Below, piece by piece: positions 1 through 5,793 of a stretch of DNA of 6,034 nucleotides (position 1 is the stretch's first letter; each line of letters opens with the position of its first letter). The DNA lies in assembly GCA_946480515.1 (NCBI GenBank), contig CAMLKX010000121.1:1-6034 (forward strand). Reading direction: 5' to 3'. This stretch comes from an uncultured Sphingomonadaceae bacterium (lineage in GTDB: Bacteria; Pseudomonadota; Alphaproteobacteria; Sphingomonadales; Sphingomonadaceae). Under the pieces are notes generated by a model that was not told where the DNA came from, searched no databases, and saw nothing but the letters and a program-made list of their open reading frames with translations. A program made the position numbers and the translations under genes.

Positions 1-468
1 ACTCACCCAACTTCCCTTCAGCAGGCAAAGATAACGGCCGCGGTTACCGCCGGCGTCGAGCAGCCCCTTCACCCGCCAACCGTCGTTCCTGCGGTCGACA
101 TCGGTAATGCCGACGACCCGCGCACCATAGCCGCGACCGTAACCACCACCATATCCGTAGCCGCCGTAGCGGGTATTGCCGCCGACAGCGCGATACTCGG
201 CGGCACGGGCGCATTGATCGATCGCCATGCGCTGATTGCCGTAACCATAGCCGTAACGGTTGCCATAACCGTAGTTACCGTAGTTACCGTAGTTACCGTA
301 ATTACCATAGCCATAGCCGCCGCCGTATTGCGTGCCACGAATGATCGAATCCACGACTGCACCCACCGGATTGCCATAGCCGGGGTAATATTGGGCGGAC
401 GCGGGAGTTGCGGCTGCAAAGGCCGCGATGCATGTCCCCGCCGCAAGGATTTTTGTCACAGCCTTCAT
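1..468 (-). CDS. secreted Gly/Tyr-rich protein, sphingomonad type (3' end outside window)
   Basis: This frame starts at an ATG (468-466) and stays open for 156 codons to the left edge, so the C-terminus is missing. The start is supported by an AAGGAG Shine-Dalgarno at 478-483, nine bases upstream. Residues 1-25 form a classic signal peptide (basic N-end MKAVTK, Ala-rich core, ASA^QY cleavage site), so the product is probably exported to the periplasm or outer membrane. Residues 27-116 are rich in Gly and Tyr (YGN, YGYGN, GYGGGYGRG) and interrupted by a helical-looking stretch around Cys86 (DQCARAAEYR). The C-terminal part, from about residue 117 (RVVGITDVDRRNDGWRVKG), looks like a small beta domain with Cys148, which could pair with Cys86. 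I have seen this style of protein in sphingomonads without an assigned function. It lies beyond the rplQ terminator and probably has its own promoter. Function is unknown. Confidence 0.82.
   Translation of the reverse strand, partial: MKAVTKILAAGTCIAAFAAATPASAQYYPGYGNPVGAVVDSIIRGTQYGGGYGYGNYGNYGNYGNYGYGNRYGYGYGNQRMAIDQCARAAEYRAVGGNTRYGGYGYGGGYGRGYGARVVGITDVDRRNDGWRVKGLLDAGGNRGRYLCLLKGSWVS
268..309 (-). repeat. 9-bp in-frame tandem repeat encoding Tyr-Gly-Asn
   Basis: On the minus strand the unit TACGGTAAC occurs three times without change (300-274). It is preceded by a diverged copy TATGGTAAT (309-301) and followed by a partial unit TACGGT (273-268). It encodes residues 54-65 of the Gly/Tyr-rich protein. 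Because the unit is a multiple of three, gain or loss of copies would change protein length without breaking the frame. Confidence 0.85.
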
Positions 469-498
469 GGCCCAACACTCCTTCACACCACACGAAAG

Positions 499-580
499 GG
501 CCGACACTCGGCCGACACAAGCATGGTTGTAGGCCGGGCGCCATGCACGGGTGCTGAATGAACCGTTGATCCGCGGTTCA
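499..580 (-). promoter_or_regulatory. repeat-rich upstream region of the Gly/Tyr-rich gene
   Basis: Three short symmetries lie between the rplQ terminator and the start at 468. A perfect 7-bp inverted repeat, tgaaccg/cggttca, sits at 559-565 and 574-580 with an 8-nt spacer. A 6-bp inverted repeat, gcatgg/ccatgc, sits at 521-526 and 541-546. A 9-bp direct repeat, ggccgacac, sits at 499-507 and 510-518, an 11-bp period or about one helical turn. These could be operator sites for the gene. I could not identify a convincing -35/-10 pair, so the promoter position is not assigned. Confidence 0.4.
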
Positions 581-585
581 GAGTT

Positions 586-622
586 CTTAACGGAAACGGG
601 CGCCGCCACGCTGACGACGCCC
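586..622 (-). terminator. probable intrinsic terminator after rplQ
   Basis: Reading the minus strand, a 10-bp stem (arms 622-613 and 607-598, with two G-U pairs) closes a 5-nt loop and is followed by GTTTCCGTTAAG. It begins 24 nt after the rplQ stop codon. The stem is strong but the T-tract is interrupted, so termination may be incomplete. Confidence 0.6.
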
Positions 623-646
623 GCAAAGTTTCGAAGACTCAGCCAA

Positions 647-1063
647 TCAGGCCGCGAGTTCATCCTCGACCATCACCGGCCCGGAATCCTGTCCCTTGGC
701 CGAGGCATCCCGATCGACGAACTCGATGATCGCGATCGGCGCGGCGTCGCTTGCGCGGATTCCGGCCTTGACGATCCGGGTGTAACCGCCATTGCGAGCT
801 GCGTAGCGCGGGCCAATCACATCGAAGAGTTTCACAAGCTGAGCGTCGTCAAGCAGCCGGGACTGCGCCAGGCGCCGATTCGACAGGCCGCCCTTCTTGG
901 CGAGGGTGACCAGCTTCTCGACGTAGGGCCGAAGCTCCTTCGCCTTGGCGGTCGTGGTCGTGATCTGCTCATGTTTGATGAGTGCCGCCGCCATGTTGCG
1001 GAACAGCGCAAGACGATGGCTGGAGGTCCGTTGCAGCTTCCTGCCGCCGACGCGATGACGCAT
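647..1063 (-). CDS. rplQ: 50S ribosomal protein L17 (bL17)
   Basis: A 138-residue bL17, a structural protein of the large ribosomal subunit. The N-terminus [17 protein letters not shown] and the following stretch [17 protein letters not shown] are diagnostic of the family, as are the [16 protein letters not shown] segment and the [20 protein letters not shown] segment before an acidic tail ending ELAA. The ATG at 1063 is preceded by GAAGGAAG with suitable spacing, and the N-terminus matches the family start exactly. In most bacteria rplQ directly follows rpoA. Here two genes for exported proteins and an rpoA terminator lie between them, so rplQ may depend on readthrough or on its own promoter in the 177-nt upstream gap. 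Confidence 0.97.
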   Translation of the reverse strand: MRHRVGGRKLQRTSSHRLALFRNMAAALIKHEQITTTTAKAKELRPYVEKLVTLAKKGGLSNRRLAQSRLLDDAQLVKLFDVIGPRYAARNGGYTRIVKAGIRASDAAPIAIIEFVDRDASAKGQDSGPVMVEDELAA

Positions 1064-1240
1064 GATTTTCTTCCTTCGTTTGTAAAGGGGCCGTGCGAGG
1101 TACCCCAGTCCAGGCGGTGATCAGGGGCACCGCCCATACCCTCAGGCATATTGCCGAGCGCTGGCCCAAGTCCATCAAAGGTAAAAAGTCAAGAAGCGAC
1201 GGCAATTGGGGAGCGAAAAGTTCGGCCCCCCACCTTGGAG
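1064..1240 (-). other. 177-nt spacer upstream of rplQ
   Basis: No gene is supported here. On the minus strand a bulged hairpin (about 1236-1208, GGGG/CCCC outer pairs and a GAA/TTC inner stem) lies just after the stop of the DUF2846 gene. It lacks a clear T-tract, so it is at best a weak terminator. A TTGACT box at 1192-1187 could be a -35 element, but I see no good -10 at 16-18 nt. CAATAT at 1153-1148 is badly spaced for it. Nearer rplQ, a perfect 7-bp stem (arms 1134-1128 and 1119-1113, 8-nt loop) could be a leader structure. The length and content fit a separate rplQ promoter region, but this is inference. Confidence 0.4.
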
Positions 1241-1774
1241 TTAGGGATGCACCGTCGACGGGGCCGGAGTGGCCACGGGAGCCGGAGCAATTGCGGCGAG
1301 TGCCTGTGCGATCTGCTCCGGTCGAAGCGCTCCCTCACCTGGCCCCATGTCATCGACGTCCACCAACTTTAGCTTGCCATGCTTACGGAACTCTTCTTCG
1401 GTCGCGGGTCGAATGTCCGGGCGACCTACCACAATGCCCATCTTGATCTTGCAGCTCGCATACTGCGTTTCATCCGCCTCAACCTCAAGCGCGAGGACGT
1501 CTTTGGCCTCACTCTTGACGGTGAATTCATGCCGCCCCGGTTCGGCGACCATGATGAAATATCTCCCTGCACCCAGTGAACTTACCTTCTGCCCTTTCTC
1601 GTTCACCGAACAGCCGAGCGCCATACCCATGCCACCCGGGCGAAAGAAGACGATCTGCCCCTTGCCAGCAGGCGGAGCCGGGATTGTGATCGGTGCGGGC
1701 GCGTCGCGTTGCCCCGCATTTGCTGGAACCGCGGCAGCGACCATTGCACCAACGACGGTAAAATTACGGATCAT
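1241..1774 (-). CDS. exported DUF2846-type protein
   Basis: A 177-residue protein with a signal peptide (residues 1-20, MIRNFTVVGA then an Ala/Val core, ANA^GQ). Residues about 34-133 resemble the DUF2846 family. They contain the opening PPAGKGQIVFFRP, a turn with VNEKGQKVSSLGAGRYF, then a PGRHEFTVKSE strand and a LEVEADETQYASCKI strand. In this family the pattern suggests a small beta-sandwich on the periplasmic or outer-membrane side, with no known enzymatic role. The C-terminus (about 150-177) is an Ala/Pro-rich tail. The ATG overlaps the stop of the upstream gene (ATGA, 1771-1774), and a GGGAGG Shine-Dalgarno lies within that gene's end, so the two are translationally coupled. The family call comes from recognition of the pattern, not a search. 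An interaction with the upstream product is inference. Confidence 0.8.
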   Translation of the reverse strand: MIRNFTVVGAMVAAAVPANAGQRDAPAPITIPAPPAGKGQIVFFRPGGMGMALGCSVNEKGQKVSSLGAGRYFIMVAEPGRHEFTVKSEAKDVLALEVEADETQYASCKIKMGIVVGRPDIRPATEEEFRKHGKLKLVDVDDMGPGEGALRPEQIAQALAAIAPAPVATPAPSTVHP

Positions 1775-2451
1775 TCTTTTCCTCCCTTTGATGATTGGTC
1801 TAGCGGATCTTCGGACGCAGGCTGGGACATTCGAGTGCCCGCAGCCGGTAGGTCGGCAGCGGAAACCTTGAAGGCCTCTGCCGTCTTGGCAGCCGCGATG
1901 GTTCCTTTCACCACCGTGGTCTGACCCCCGCTGATAAAAAAACCAACCAGCGCAAGCGGCGGAGCTACGGCAGCGCTAGCGACGAGAATTGCGTTGACGG
2001 TGTCTACATTCGAACGACCGTTCAACGAGAAGTTCAAGCTTCGGAGGCGGAGTTGGCGACCGTTCACATCAAGATGACGCGCGGCCAAAACAAGTTCTCC
2101 CGCGCCCCCGCCCATTCCGCTTTTCTTGGCGTGGATGACCTCACCGCGGCCCGTTACCCCCGCTGAAATTATTTCCGTGCCTGCAATGATGATCGGCTCG
2201 ACTAGGCGAAGCGAAAACTGCTGGCCAGATGTGCTGAGCTTGCTTCCCAACGTGTCCATCAATTCGAGCTTCACTGGCGTCAGTGCAGGGATCACAATGC
2301 AATCCATGCAGCCAGCGGAGGGAGTTGATGGAGTTGACCGGGCGGCCAACCCAACAGTTGGCTCAAGTGCAGGAGCGTCCTGCGCAGCGACAAATGTATG
2401 TAACGAAACCGCAGCGATAGCCACGGCAGCGTGCAAGACTTGCCTGCGCAA
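1771..2451 (-). CDS. exported hypothetical protein between rpoA and rplQ
   Basis: A 226-residue protein. No ATG or GTG lies between the upstream in-frame stop and the signal peptide, so the TTG at 2451 is the best start. It is preceded by a G-rich run (AGGAAAGGGGGG) and gives a signal peptide with two N-terminal arginines (MRRQVLHAAVAIAAVS, cleavage near VAA^QD at residue 23). A CMDC motif (Cys48, Cys51) follows a Ser/Thr/Pro linker. Residues about 52-145 are beta-rich (IPALTPVKLELMDTLGSKL; SAGVTGRGEVIHAKKSG; LDVNGRQLRLRSL). They resemble secreted sphingomonad proteins in which a GTPV-like strand is followed by a GRGEV strand. Residues 152-174 are hydrophobic and could be a membrane segment or a buried hairpin. 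The tail is charged. I do not recognise a function. It overlaps the DUF2846 gene by 4 nt, so the two form one unit. Confidence 0.82.
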   Translation of the reverse strand: MRRQVLHAAVAIAAVSLHTFVAAQDAPALEPTVGLAARSTPSTPSAGCMDCIVIPALTPVKLELMDTLGSKLSTSGQQFSLRLVEPIIIAGTEIISAGVTGRGEVIHAKKSGMGGGAGELVLAARHLDVNGRQLRLRSLNFSLNGRSNVDTVNAILVASAAVAPPLALVGFFISGGQTTVVKGTIAAAKTAEAFKVSAADLPAAGTRMSQPASEDPLDQSSKGGKE

Positions 2452-2472
2452 ACAAAAACCCCCCTTTCCTGA

Positions 2473-2500
2473 AGATTAGGAGGATCTGCCCAATGTGCAA
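2473..2500 (-). promoter_or_regulatory. weak candidate promoter for the two-gene exported module
   Basis: On the minus strand TTGCAC (2500-2495) and TAATCT (2478-2473) are 16 nt apart, just upstream of the G-rich ribosome binding site of the 226-aa gene. Each box matches the sigma-70 consensus only partly. The placement downstream of the rpoA terminator makes a promoter here necessary unless readthrough supplies the transcript. Confidence 0.3.
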
Positions 2501-2524
2501 ATGGATTTTTGCTCGCGCGTCATT

Positions 2525-2557
2525 CAAGAAACGGGCCGTCCAATGATGGGACGGCCC
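2525..2557 (-). terminator. intrinsic terminator after rpoA
   Basis: A perfect 9-bp GC-rich stem (minus-strand arms 2557-2549 GGGCCGTCC and 2541-2533 GGACGGCCC) closes a 7-nt loop and is followed by GTTTCTTG. It starts 19 nt after the rpoA stop. This would end or strongly reduce the rpsM-rpsK-rpoA transcript before the inserted genes and rplQ. Confidence 0.78.
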
Positions 2558-2576
2558 CGACAATCCAAACTGCGGC

Positions 2577-3638
2577 TTAGCCGAGCATCTCCTGTTCGAG
2601 CTTCTTGGCCATCTCTTCGATGTTCTCCGGCGGCCAGCCTGGAATATCCATGCCGAGCCGAAGGCCCATCGAGGCGAGGACTTCCTTGATCTCGTTCAGC
2701 GACTTGCGGCCGAAGTTCGGAGTCCGGAGCATCTCCGCCTCGGTTTTCTGCACCAGGTCGCCGATGTAGATGATATTGTCGTTCTTGAGGCAGTTCGCCG
2801 AGCGGACCGAAAGCTCCAGCTCGTCGACCTTCTTGAGCAGGTAGCGGTTGAGCTGGTTGGTGTCGGCCTGAGTTTCGACCGCCGTCGGCACAACGCCGGT
2901 CGGGACCGCTGCATGGCGCACAGCCGACTCATCGAAGTGGACGAACAGCTGCAGCTGATCCTGAAGGATGCGGGCGGCATAGGCCAGCGCGTCTTCCGGA
3001 GTGACCGTACCGTCGGTTTCGATGGTCAGGGTCAGCTTGTCATAGTCGAGTTCCTGCCCGACGCGGGTGTTCTCGACCTTGTAGGCGACCTGGCGGACCG
3101 GCGAATAAAGCGCATCGACCGGGATGAGGCCGATCGCCGCATCGACCGGGCGATTCGCGGCCGCGGTGACATAGCCTTTGCCGATATCGGCGGTCAGTTC
3201 CATGTTGAGGGTCGCGCCCTGGTCAAGGTGGCAGATCACCAGATCCGGGTTGGTCACCTCGATGTCGCCAGTGGTCGCGATCTGGCCAGCGGTCACTTCC
3301 CCAGGACCAGTAGCGGAAAGCTGCAGCCGCTTCGGACCTTCGCCTTCCATTTTCAGTGCGAGCTGCTTGATGTTGAGCACGATGTCGGTGACATCCTCGC
3401 GAACGCCAGCGAGCGAGCTGAACTCATGAAGCACGCCCTCGATCTTGATCGAGGTCACCGCCGCGCCCTGCAGCGACGACAGCAGCACCCGCCGAAGCGA
3501 GTTGCCCAGGGTCATTCCGAAGCCACGCTCCAGCGGTTCGGCGACGAAAACGGCCTTGCGGCGGCTGTCGCCGCCCGGCTTGCGCTCCAGCGCGTTGGGC
3601 TTCTTGAGTTCCTGCCAGTTCTTTGCGTTGACGGCCAT
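2577..3638 (-). CDS. rpoA: DNA-directed RNA polymerase subunit alpha
   Basis: A 353-residue alpha subunit. It dimerises to nucleate RNA polymerase assembly and contacts activators and UP-element DNA through its C-terminal domain. The N-terminal domain spans about residues 1-245, with the dimerisation helix [10 protein letters not shown] at 46-55 preceded by [12 protein letters not shown] linker (about 246-262) leads to the C-terminal domain, where [13 protein letters not shown] (275-287) carries Arg279, the equivalent of E. coli Arg265 that binds [21 protein letters not shown] (309-326) is the second helix-hairpin-helix-like segment. The ATG at 3638 is preceded by AGGAAG and gives the usual alphaproteobacterial N-terminus. 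An in-frame TTG at 3689 would add 17 atypical residues and is not used. The gene follows rpsK by 86 nt. An unusual feature is the terminator directly downstream, separating it from rplQ. Confidence 0.98.
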   Translation of the reverse strand: MAVNAKNWQELKKPNALERKPGGDSRRKAVFVAEPLERGFGMTLGNSLRRVLLSSLQGAAVTSIKIEGVLHEFSSLAGVREDVTDIVLNIKQLALKMEGEGPKRLQLSATGPGEVTAGQIATTGDIEVTNPDLVICHLDQGATLNMELTADIGKGYVTAAANRPVDAAIGLIPVDALYSPVRQVAYKVENTRVGQELDYDKLTLTIETDGTVTPEDALAYAARILQDQLQLFVHFDESAVRHAAVPTGVVPTAVETQADTNQLNRYLLKKVDELELSVRSANCLKNDNIIYIGDLVQKTEAEMLRTPNFGRKSLNEIKEVLASMGLRLGMDIPGWPPENIEEMAKKLEQEMLG

Positions 3639-3654
3639 GTTTCTTCCTGCCCTT

Positions 3655-3711
3655 GGCGGGTGTCCCGCCGAAATTGATGTCCCGACCAAATGCCGCGAGA
3701 TGACCCGCGGC
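3655..3711 (-). promoter_or_regulatory. two hairpins in the rpsK-rpoA spacer
   Basis: On the minus strand a 6-bp stem GCCGCG/CGCGGC (3711-3706 with 3697-3692, 8-nt loop) is followed by a tight 6-bp stem GGCGGG/CCCGCC (3669-3664 with 3660-3655, 3-nt loop). The second ends a few bases before the rpoA Shine-Dalgarno, where it could affect ribosome access or mRNA stability. Neither is followed by a T-tract, so they are not terminators. Confidence 0.4.
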
Positions 3712-3724
3712 GATCAACCGACGA

Positions 3725-4114
3725 TCAGACGCGGCGGCGCTTTGACGGACGAACGCCGTTGTGCGGGATCGGGGTCACGTCGCGGATCGAAGTGATCTGG
3801 AAGCCAACCGCCTGCAGCGCACGCAGAGCGCTCTCGCGGCCCGAACCGGGACCCTTCACCTCGACTTCAAGTGTGCGGACGCCATGGTCAGCCGCCTTCC
3901 GGCCGGCATCTTCTGCGGCCACCTGGGCGGCGTAGGGCGTCGACTTGCGGCTGCCCTTGAAGCCCATCATCCCCGCGCTCGACCAGGCGATCGCATTCCC
4001 CTGAGCGTCAGTGATGGTGATCATGGTGTTGTTAAAGCTGGCGTTCACATGAGCCACGCCGGCCGTGATGTTCTTCCGCTCGCGCCGGCGAAGGCGTTGA
4101 GGTTCCCGTGCCAT
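3725..4114 (-). CDS. rpsK: 30S ribosomal protein S11 (uS11)
   Basis: A 129-residue uS11, which lies on the platform of the small subunit near the mRNA exit and E-site. Family signatures are [19 protein letters not shown], the [21 protein letters not shown] segment, [17 protein letters not shown] and the basic C-terminus [12 protein letters not shown]. Asn119-Gly120 in that C-terminus corresponds to the position where E. coli S11 carries an isoaspartate. The ATG at 4114 fits the family start. The best Shine-Dalgarno, GAAGGG, is about 12 nt upstream, rather far, and lies in a possible hairpin arm (see the spacer entry). The gene sits between rpsM and rpoA, the usual alpha-cluster order. Confidence 0.97.
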   Translation of the reverse strand: MAREPQRLRRRERKNITAGVAHVNASFNNTMITITDAQGNAIAWSSAGMMGFKGSRKSTPYAAQVAAEDAGRKAADHGVRTLEVEVKGPGSGRESALRALQAVGFQITSIRDVTPIPHNGVRPSKRRRV

Positions 4115-4123
4115 TGAATTCTA

Positions 4124-4195
4124 CATCCCTTCGAAGCTGCCTCAGGATGTTGCACCTTTCTCGAAACGCCATCCGGCGGAGAAATAGGGCGCAAC
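4124..4195 (-). promoter_or_regulatory. tandem hairpins in the rpsM-rpsK spacer, second covering the rpsK ribosome binding site
   Basis: On the minus strand the first element runs from 4195 to 4149. It has an outer 8-bp stem (4195-4188 GTTGCGCC with 4156-4149 GGTGCAAC, one G-U pair), a 3-nt bulge, a 6-bp stem (4184-4179 TTTCTC with 4162-4157 GAGAAA), and a 4-bp stem with a GGAT loop (4178-4167). A 4-nt bulge TTTC completes it. This gives 18 pairs in 47 nt. A second stem, CATCCT (4149-4144) with GGGATG (4129-4124), would pair with part of the rpsK Shine-Dalgarno. No T-tract follows. The arrangement fits a translational control element or an RNA-processing site. Which, if either, is inference. 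Confidence 0.55.
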
Positions 4196-4218
4196 CAATC
4201 CCCGGGTTGTTGCTGCTG

Positions 4219-4587
4219 CTATTTCTTCTTGCCGGCGATCGGCTTGGCCTTGCCCTTGCGGGTGCGCGCATTGGTGTGCGTGCGCTGGCCGCGGACCGGA
4301 AGGCCCTTGCGGTGACGAAGCCCACGATAGCAGGCCAGATCCATCAACCGCTTGATGTTCATCGCCGTCTCACGGCGAAGATCACCCTCCACAGTGTGAC
4401 TGGCGTCGATCGTCTCACGGATCTGAAGCACTTCCTGATCGCTGAGGTCCTGGACCCGGCGCTCTGAAGCGATGTTGAGCTTGCTCGTGATTTCCTTGGC
4501 CTTGGTCCGCCCAATGCCGTGGATGTAGGTCAGCGCGATTTCCACGCGCTTGTTGGTCGGGATATTTACGCCCGCAATACGTGCCAT
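4219..4587 (-). CDS. rpsM: 30S ribosomal protein S13 (uS13)
   Basis: A 122-residue uS13, a head protein of the small subunit that contacts the P-site tRNA and 16S rRNA. The N-terminus [20 protein letters not shown] is followed by YIHGIG and the helical middle region [14 protein letters not shown]. Further signatures are [20 protein letters not shown] and a Lys-rich tail [11 protein letters not shown]. The ATG at 4587 matches the family start and has GGAG nine nt upstream. The frame stays open upstream to 4854, but that part is not S13-like and is excluded. The gene is the first of the cluster here. In many alphaproteobacteria secY and adk precede it, but here the upstream neighbour is divergent ribF. 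Confidence 0.97.
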   Translation of the reverse strand: MARIAGVNIPTNKRVEIALTYIHGIGRTKAKEITSKLNIASERRVQDLSDQEVLQIRETIDASHTVEGDLRRETAMNIKRLMDLACYRGLRHRKGLPVRGQRTHTNARTRKGKAKPIAGKKK

Positions 4588-4717
4588 GAATGACTTCTCC
4601 CAGCTCCACAGGGCGGAGGGCACCCTTGCCGCCCCATCTCGTCGCATCAACCCGGTCCCAAGCGCAAAACCGACGCACGCACCAAGAGTGCGCCGCCGGC
4701 GGCCGAAGGATCGGGAA
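4588..4717 (-). promoter_or_regulatory. structured 5' leader of rpsM
   Basis: The span runs from the transcription start expected from the promoter at 4724-4752 (about 4717, inferred) to the rpsM start, roughly 130 nt. It contains a 12-bp palindrome (4703-4692), a small hairpin CGCAC/GTGCG (4692-4678) and a 9-bp bulged hairpin GGGCGG-AGG/CCT-CCGCCC (4634-4611). The last lies just before the GGGAGAAG ribosome binding site. Ribosomal-protein operons often carry leader structures bound by one of their products. Whether this one is bound, and by which protein, cannot be told from the sequence. Confidence 0.45.
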
Positions 4718-4723
4718 GGCGCG

Positions 4724-4752
4724 CAAATAGGATTGCCCACAGCGTGAGTCAA
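4724..4752 (-). promoter_or_regulatory. sigma-70-type promoter of the rpsM cluster
   Basis: On the minus strand TTGACT (4752-4747) and TATTTG (4729-4724, within CCTATTTG) are separated by exactly 17 nt. The -35 is nearly consensus and the -10 fits the looser alphaproteobacterial form. It lies 47 nt from the ribF start, so the divergent ribF promoter must overlap or lie very close. Confidence 0.65.
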
Positions 4753-4798
4753 GCAGTGCTGATTGCGGCCCGCCAACCGAGCCGATAAGGCACCGGCC

Positions 4799-5737
4799 AT
4801 GGAGCGGCTCAACCTGTCAGAACCGGTGCCCGAACGGCTACGCGGAGGGATCATCGCGCTTGGGAACTTCGATGGCTTTCACCTCGGTCACCAGGGGGTG
4901 GTCGGCAGGGCCGTCGCGCGCGCCCATCATGAGCGCCGGCCTGCCCTCGTCGCCACCTTCGATCCGCATCCAGCCCGTTTTTTCAACGCCGATGCGCCTC
5001 CATTCCGTCTCTCGAGCCTTGATCAGCGGGAGCGGATGTTCGCCGCCGCCGGCGCTGACGCGATGCTCGTCATTCCGTTCGATGCGATGCTGGCTGACAT
5101 GACGCCGCAGGAATTCGTCGCAAGCGTGTTGTTTGGCCGGGCGGAGCCAGCGGCGGTCATTAGCGGCCATGACTTCACCTTCGGGCGCGGCCGCAGCGGA
5201 AGTCCCGGCGTTCTGGCTCAACTCGGCGAGCAGCTTGGTTTTGGCGCGGAAGCCATCGCTCCCGTTCATCACGGAGCCGCGCCGGTCTCCTCAAGCCGCA
5301 TCCGTGCCGACCTGGCGGCAGGGAATATCCCCTCGGCAACCCGTCTGCTGACGCGGCCGTTCGCGATCGAAGGTGTCGTCGAGCATGGCGACAAGCGCGG
5401 ACGGCATCTCGGCTATCCGACCGCGAATCTGCGCCTCTCGGACTATCAGCGCCCCGCTTACGGCATTTACGCCGTGCGCGTTCGCCTGCCCGACGGCTGG
5501 GAAACGGACGGAGTCGCCAACCTCGGCGTCCGGCCGAGCTTCGATCCGCCGGTCGAGCTGCTTGAAACCTACATCTTCGATTTCGAGGGCGATCTCTACG
5601 GACAGGTCATCGAAGTCGGCCTCGTGTCGTACCTGCGCGCGGAAGCGAAGTTTGACGACATGGAGGCGCTGATCCGTCAGATGGACGTGGACTCGGCGCA
5701 CGCGCGCGAAGCCCTGAAGGACTTCTCGCGAGCCTAG
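4799..5737 (+). CDS. ribF: bifunctional riboflavin kinase / FAD synthetase
   Basis: A 312-residue cytoplasmic enzyme that phosphorylates riboflavin to FMN and adenylylates FMN to FAD. The N-terminal FAD synthetase domain has the nucleotidyltransferase motif [10 protein letters not shown] (22-31), [10 protein letters not shown] (53-62), [12 protein letters not shown] (123-134) and SSSRIR (164-169). The C-terminal flavokinase domain begins near residue 185 and has [11 protein letters not shown] (201-211, the PTxN motif), the YGIYAV strand and NLGVRPSFD (241-249). It also has [19 protein letters not shown]. Length is normal for the family. The ATG at 4799 has AAGG eight nt upstream. An in-frame TTG at 4763 would add 12 residues without family support. 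ileS follows 56 nt downstream on the same strand, a common pairing. No FMN riboswitch is visible upstream. Confidence 0.96.
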   Translation: MERLNLSEPVPERLRGGIIALGNFDGFHLGHQGVVGRAVARAHHERRPALVATFDPHPARFFNADAPPFRLSSLDQRERMFAAAGADAMLVIPFDAMLADMTPQEFVASVLFGRAEPAAVISGHDFTFGRGRSGSPGVLAQLGEQLGFGAEAIAPVHHGAAPVSSSRIRADLAAGNIPSATRLLTRPFAIEGVVEHGDKRGRHLGYPTANLRLSDYQRPAYGIYAVRVRLPDGWETDGVANLGVRPSFDPPVELLETYIFDFEGDLYGQVIEVGLVSYLRAEAKFDDMEALIRQMDVDSAHAREALKDFSRA

Positions 5738-5793
5738 CGCACTCAATCTCGAAGGTTCCCATCCGCCCGCTCCCCCGCTAGAGCCGCGCCCAA

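Noticed and set aside
262..309. Possible CRISPR-like or operator repeat array
   Set aside because: The 9-bp units are contiguous, in frame and encode Tyr-Gly-Asn. There are no spacers.
69..446. 125-aa minus-strand frame rich in VTT repeats, and a plus-strand frame at 214-561
   Set aside because: Both are shadows of the Gly/Tyr-rich gene. The frame from 468 has a signal peptide, a good ribosome binding site and sensible composition.
1071..2530. Transposon or IS borders around the inserted gene pair
   Set aside because: I found no transposase, no terminal inverted repeats and no flanking target duplication. The hairpins at either side differ in sequence.
2913..3677. 254-aa plus-strand open frame opposite rpoA
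   Set aside because: It lies entirely against rpoA and reads as an antisense shadow typical of GC-rich DNA, with no recognisable domain.
3639..3689. N-terminal extension of rpoA from an in-frame TTG
   Set aside because: The extra residues do not resemble RpoA, they cross the spacer hairpins, and the ATG at 3638 has a good ribosome binding site.
4763..4798. Upstream TTG start for ribF
   Set aside because: The added residues have no family support, and the ATG at 4799 has AAGG at proper spacing.
4588..4798. FMN riboswitch upstream of ribF
   Set aside because: The conserved RFN-element segments are not visible, and the space is taken by the rpsM leader and promoter.
4588..4854. Long upstream extension of the rpsM frame
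   Set aside because: It runs through the promoter and into ribF on the other strand, and S13 begins exactly at MARIAGVN.
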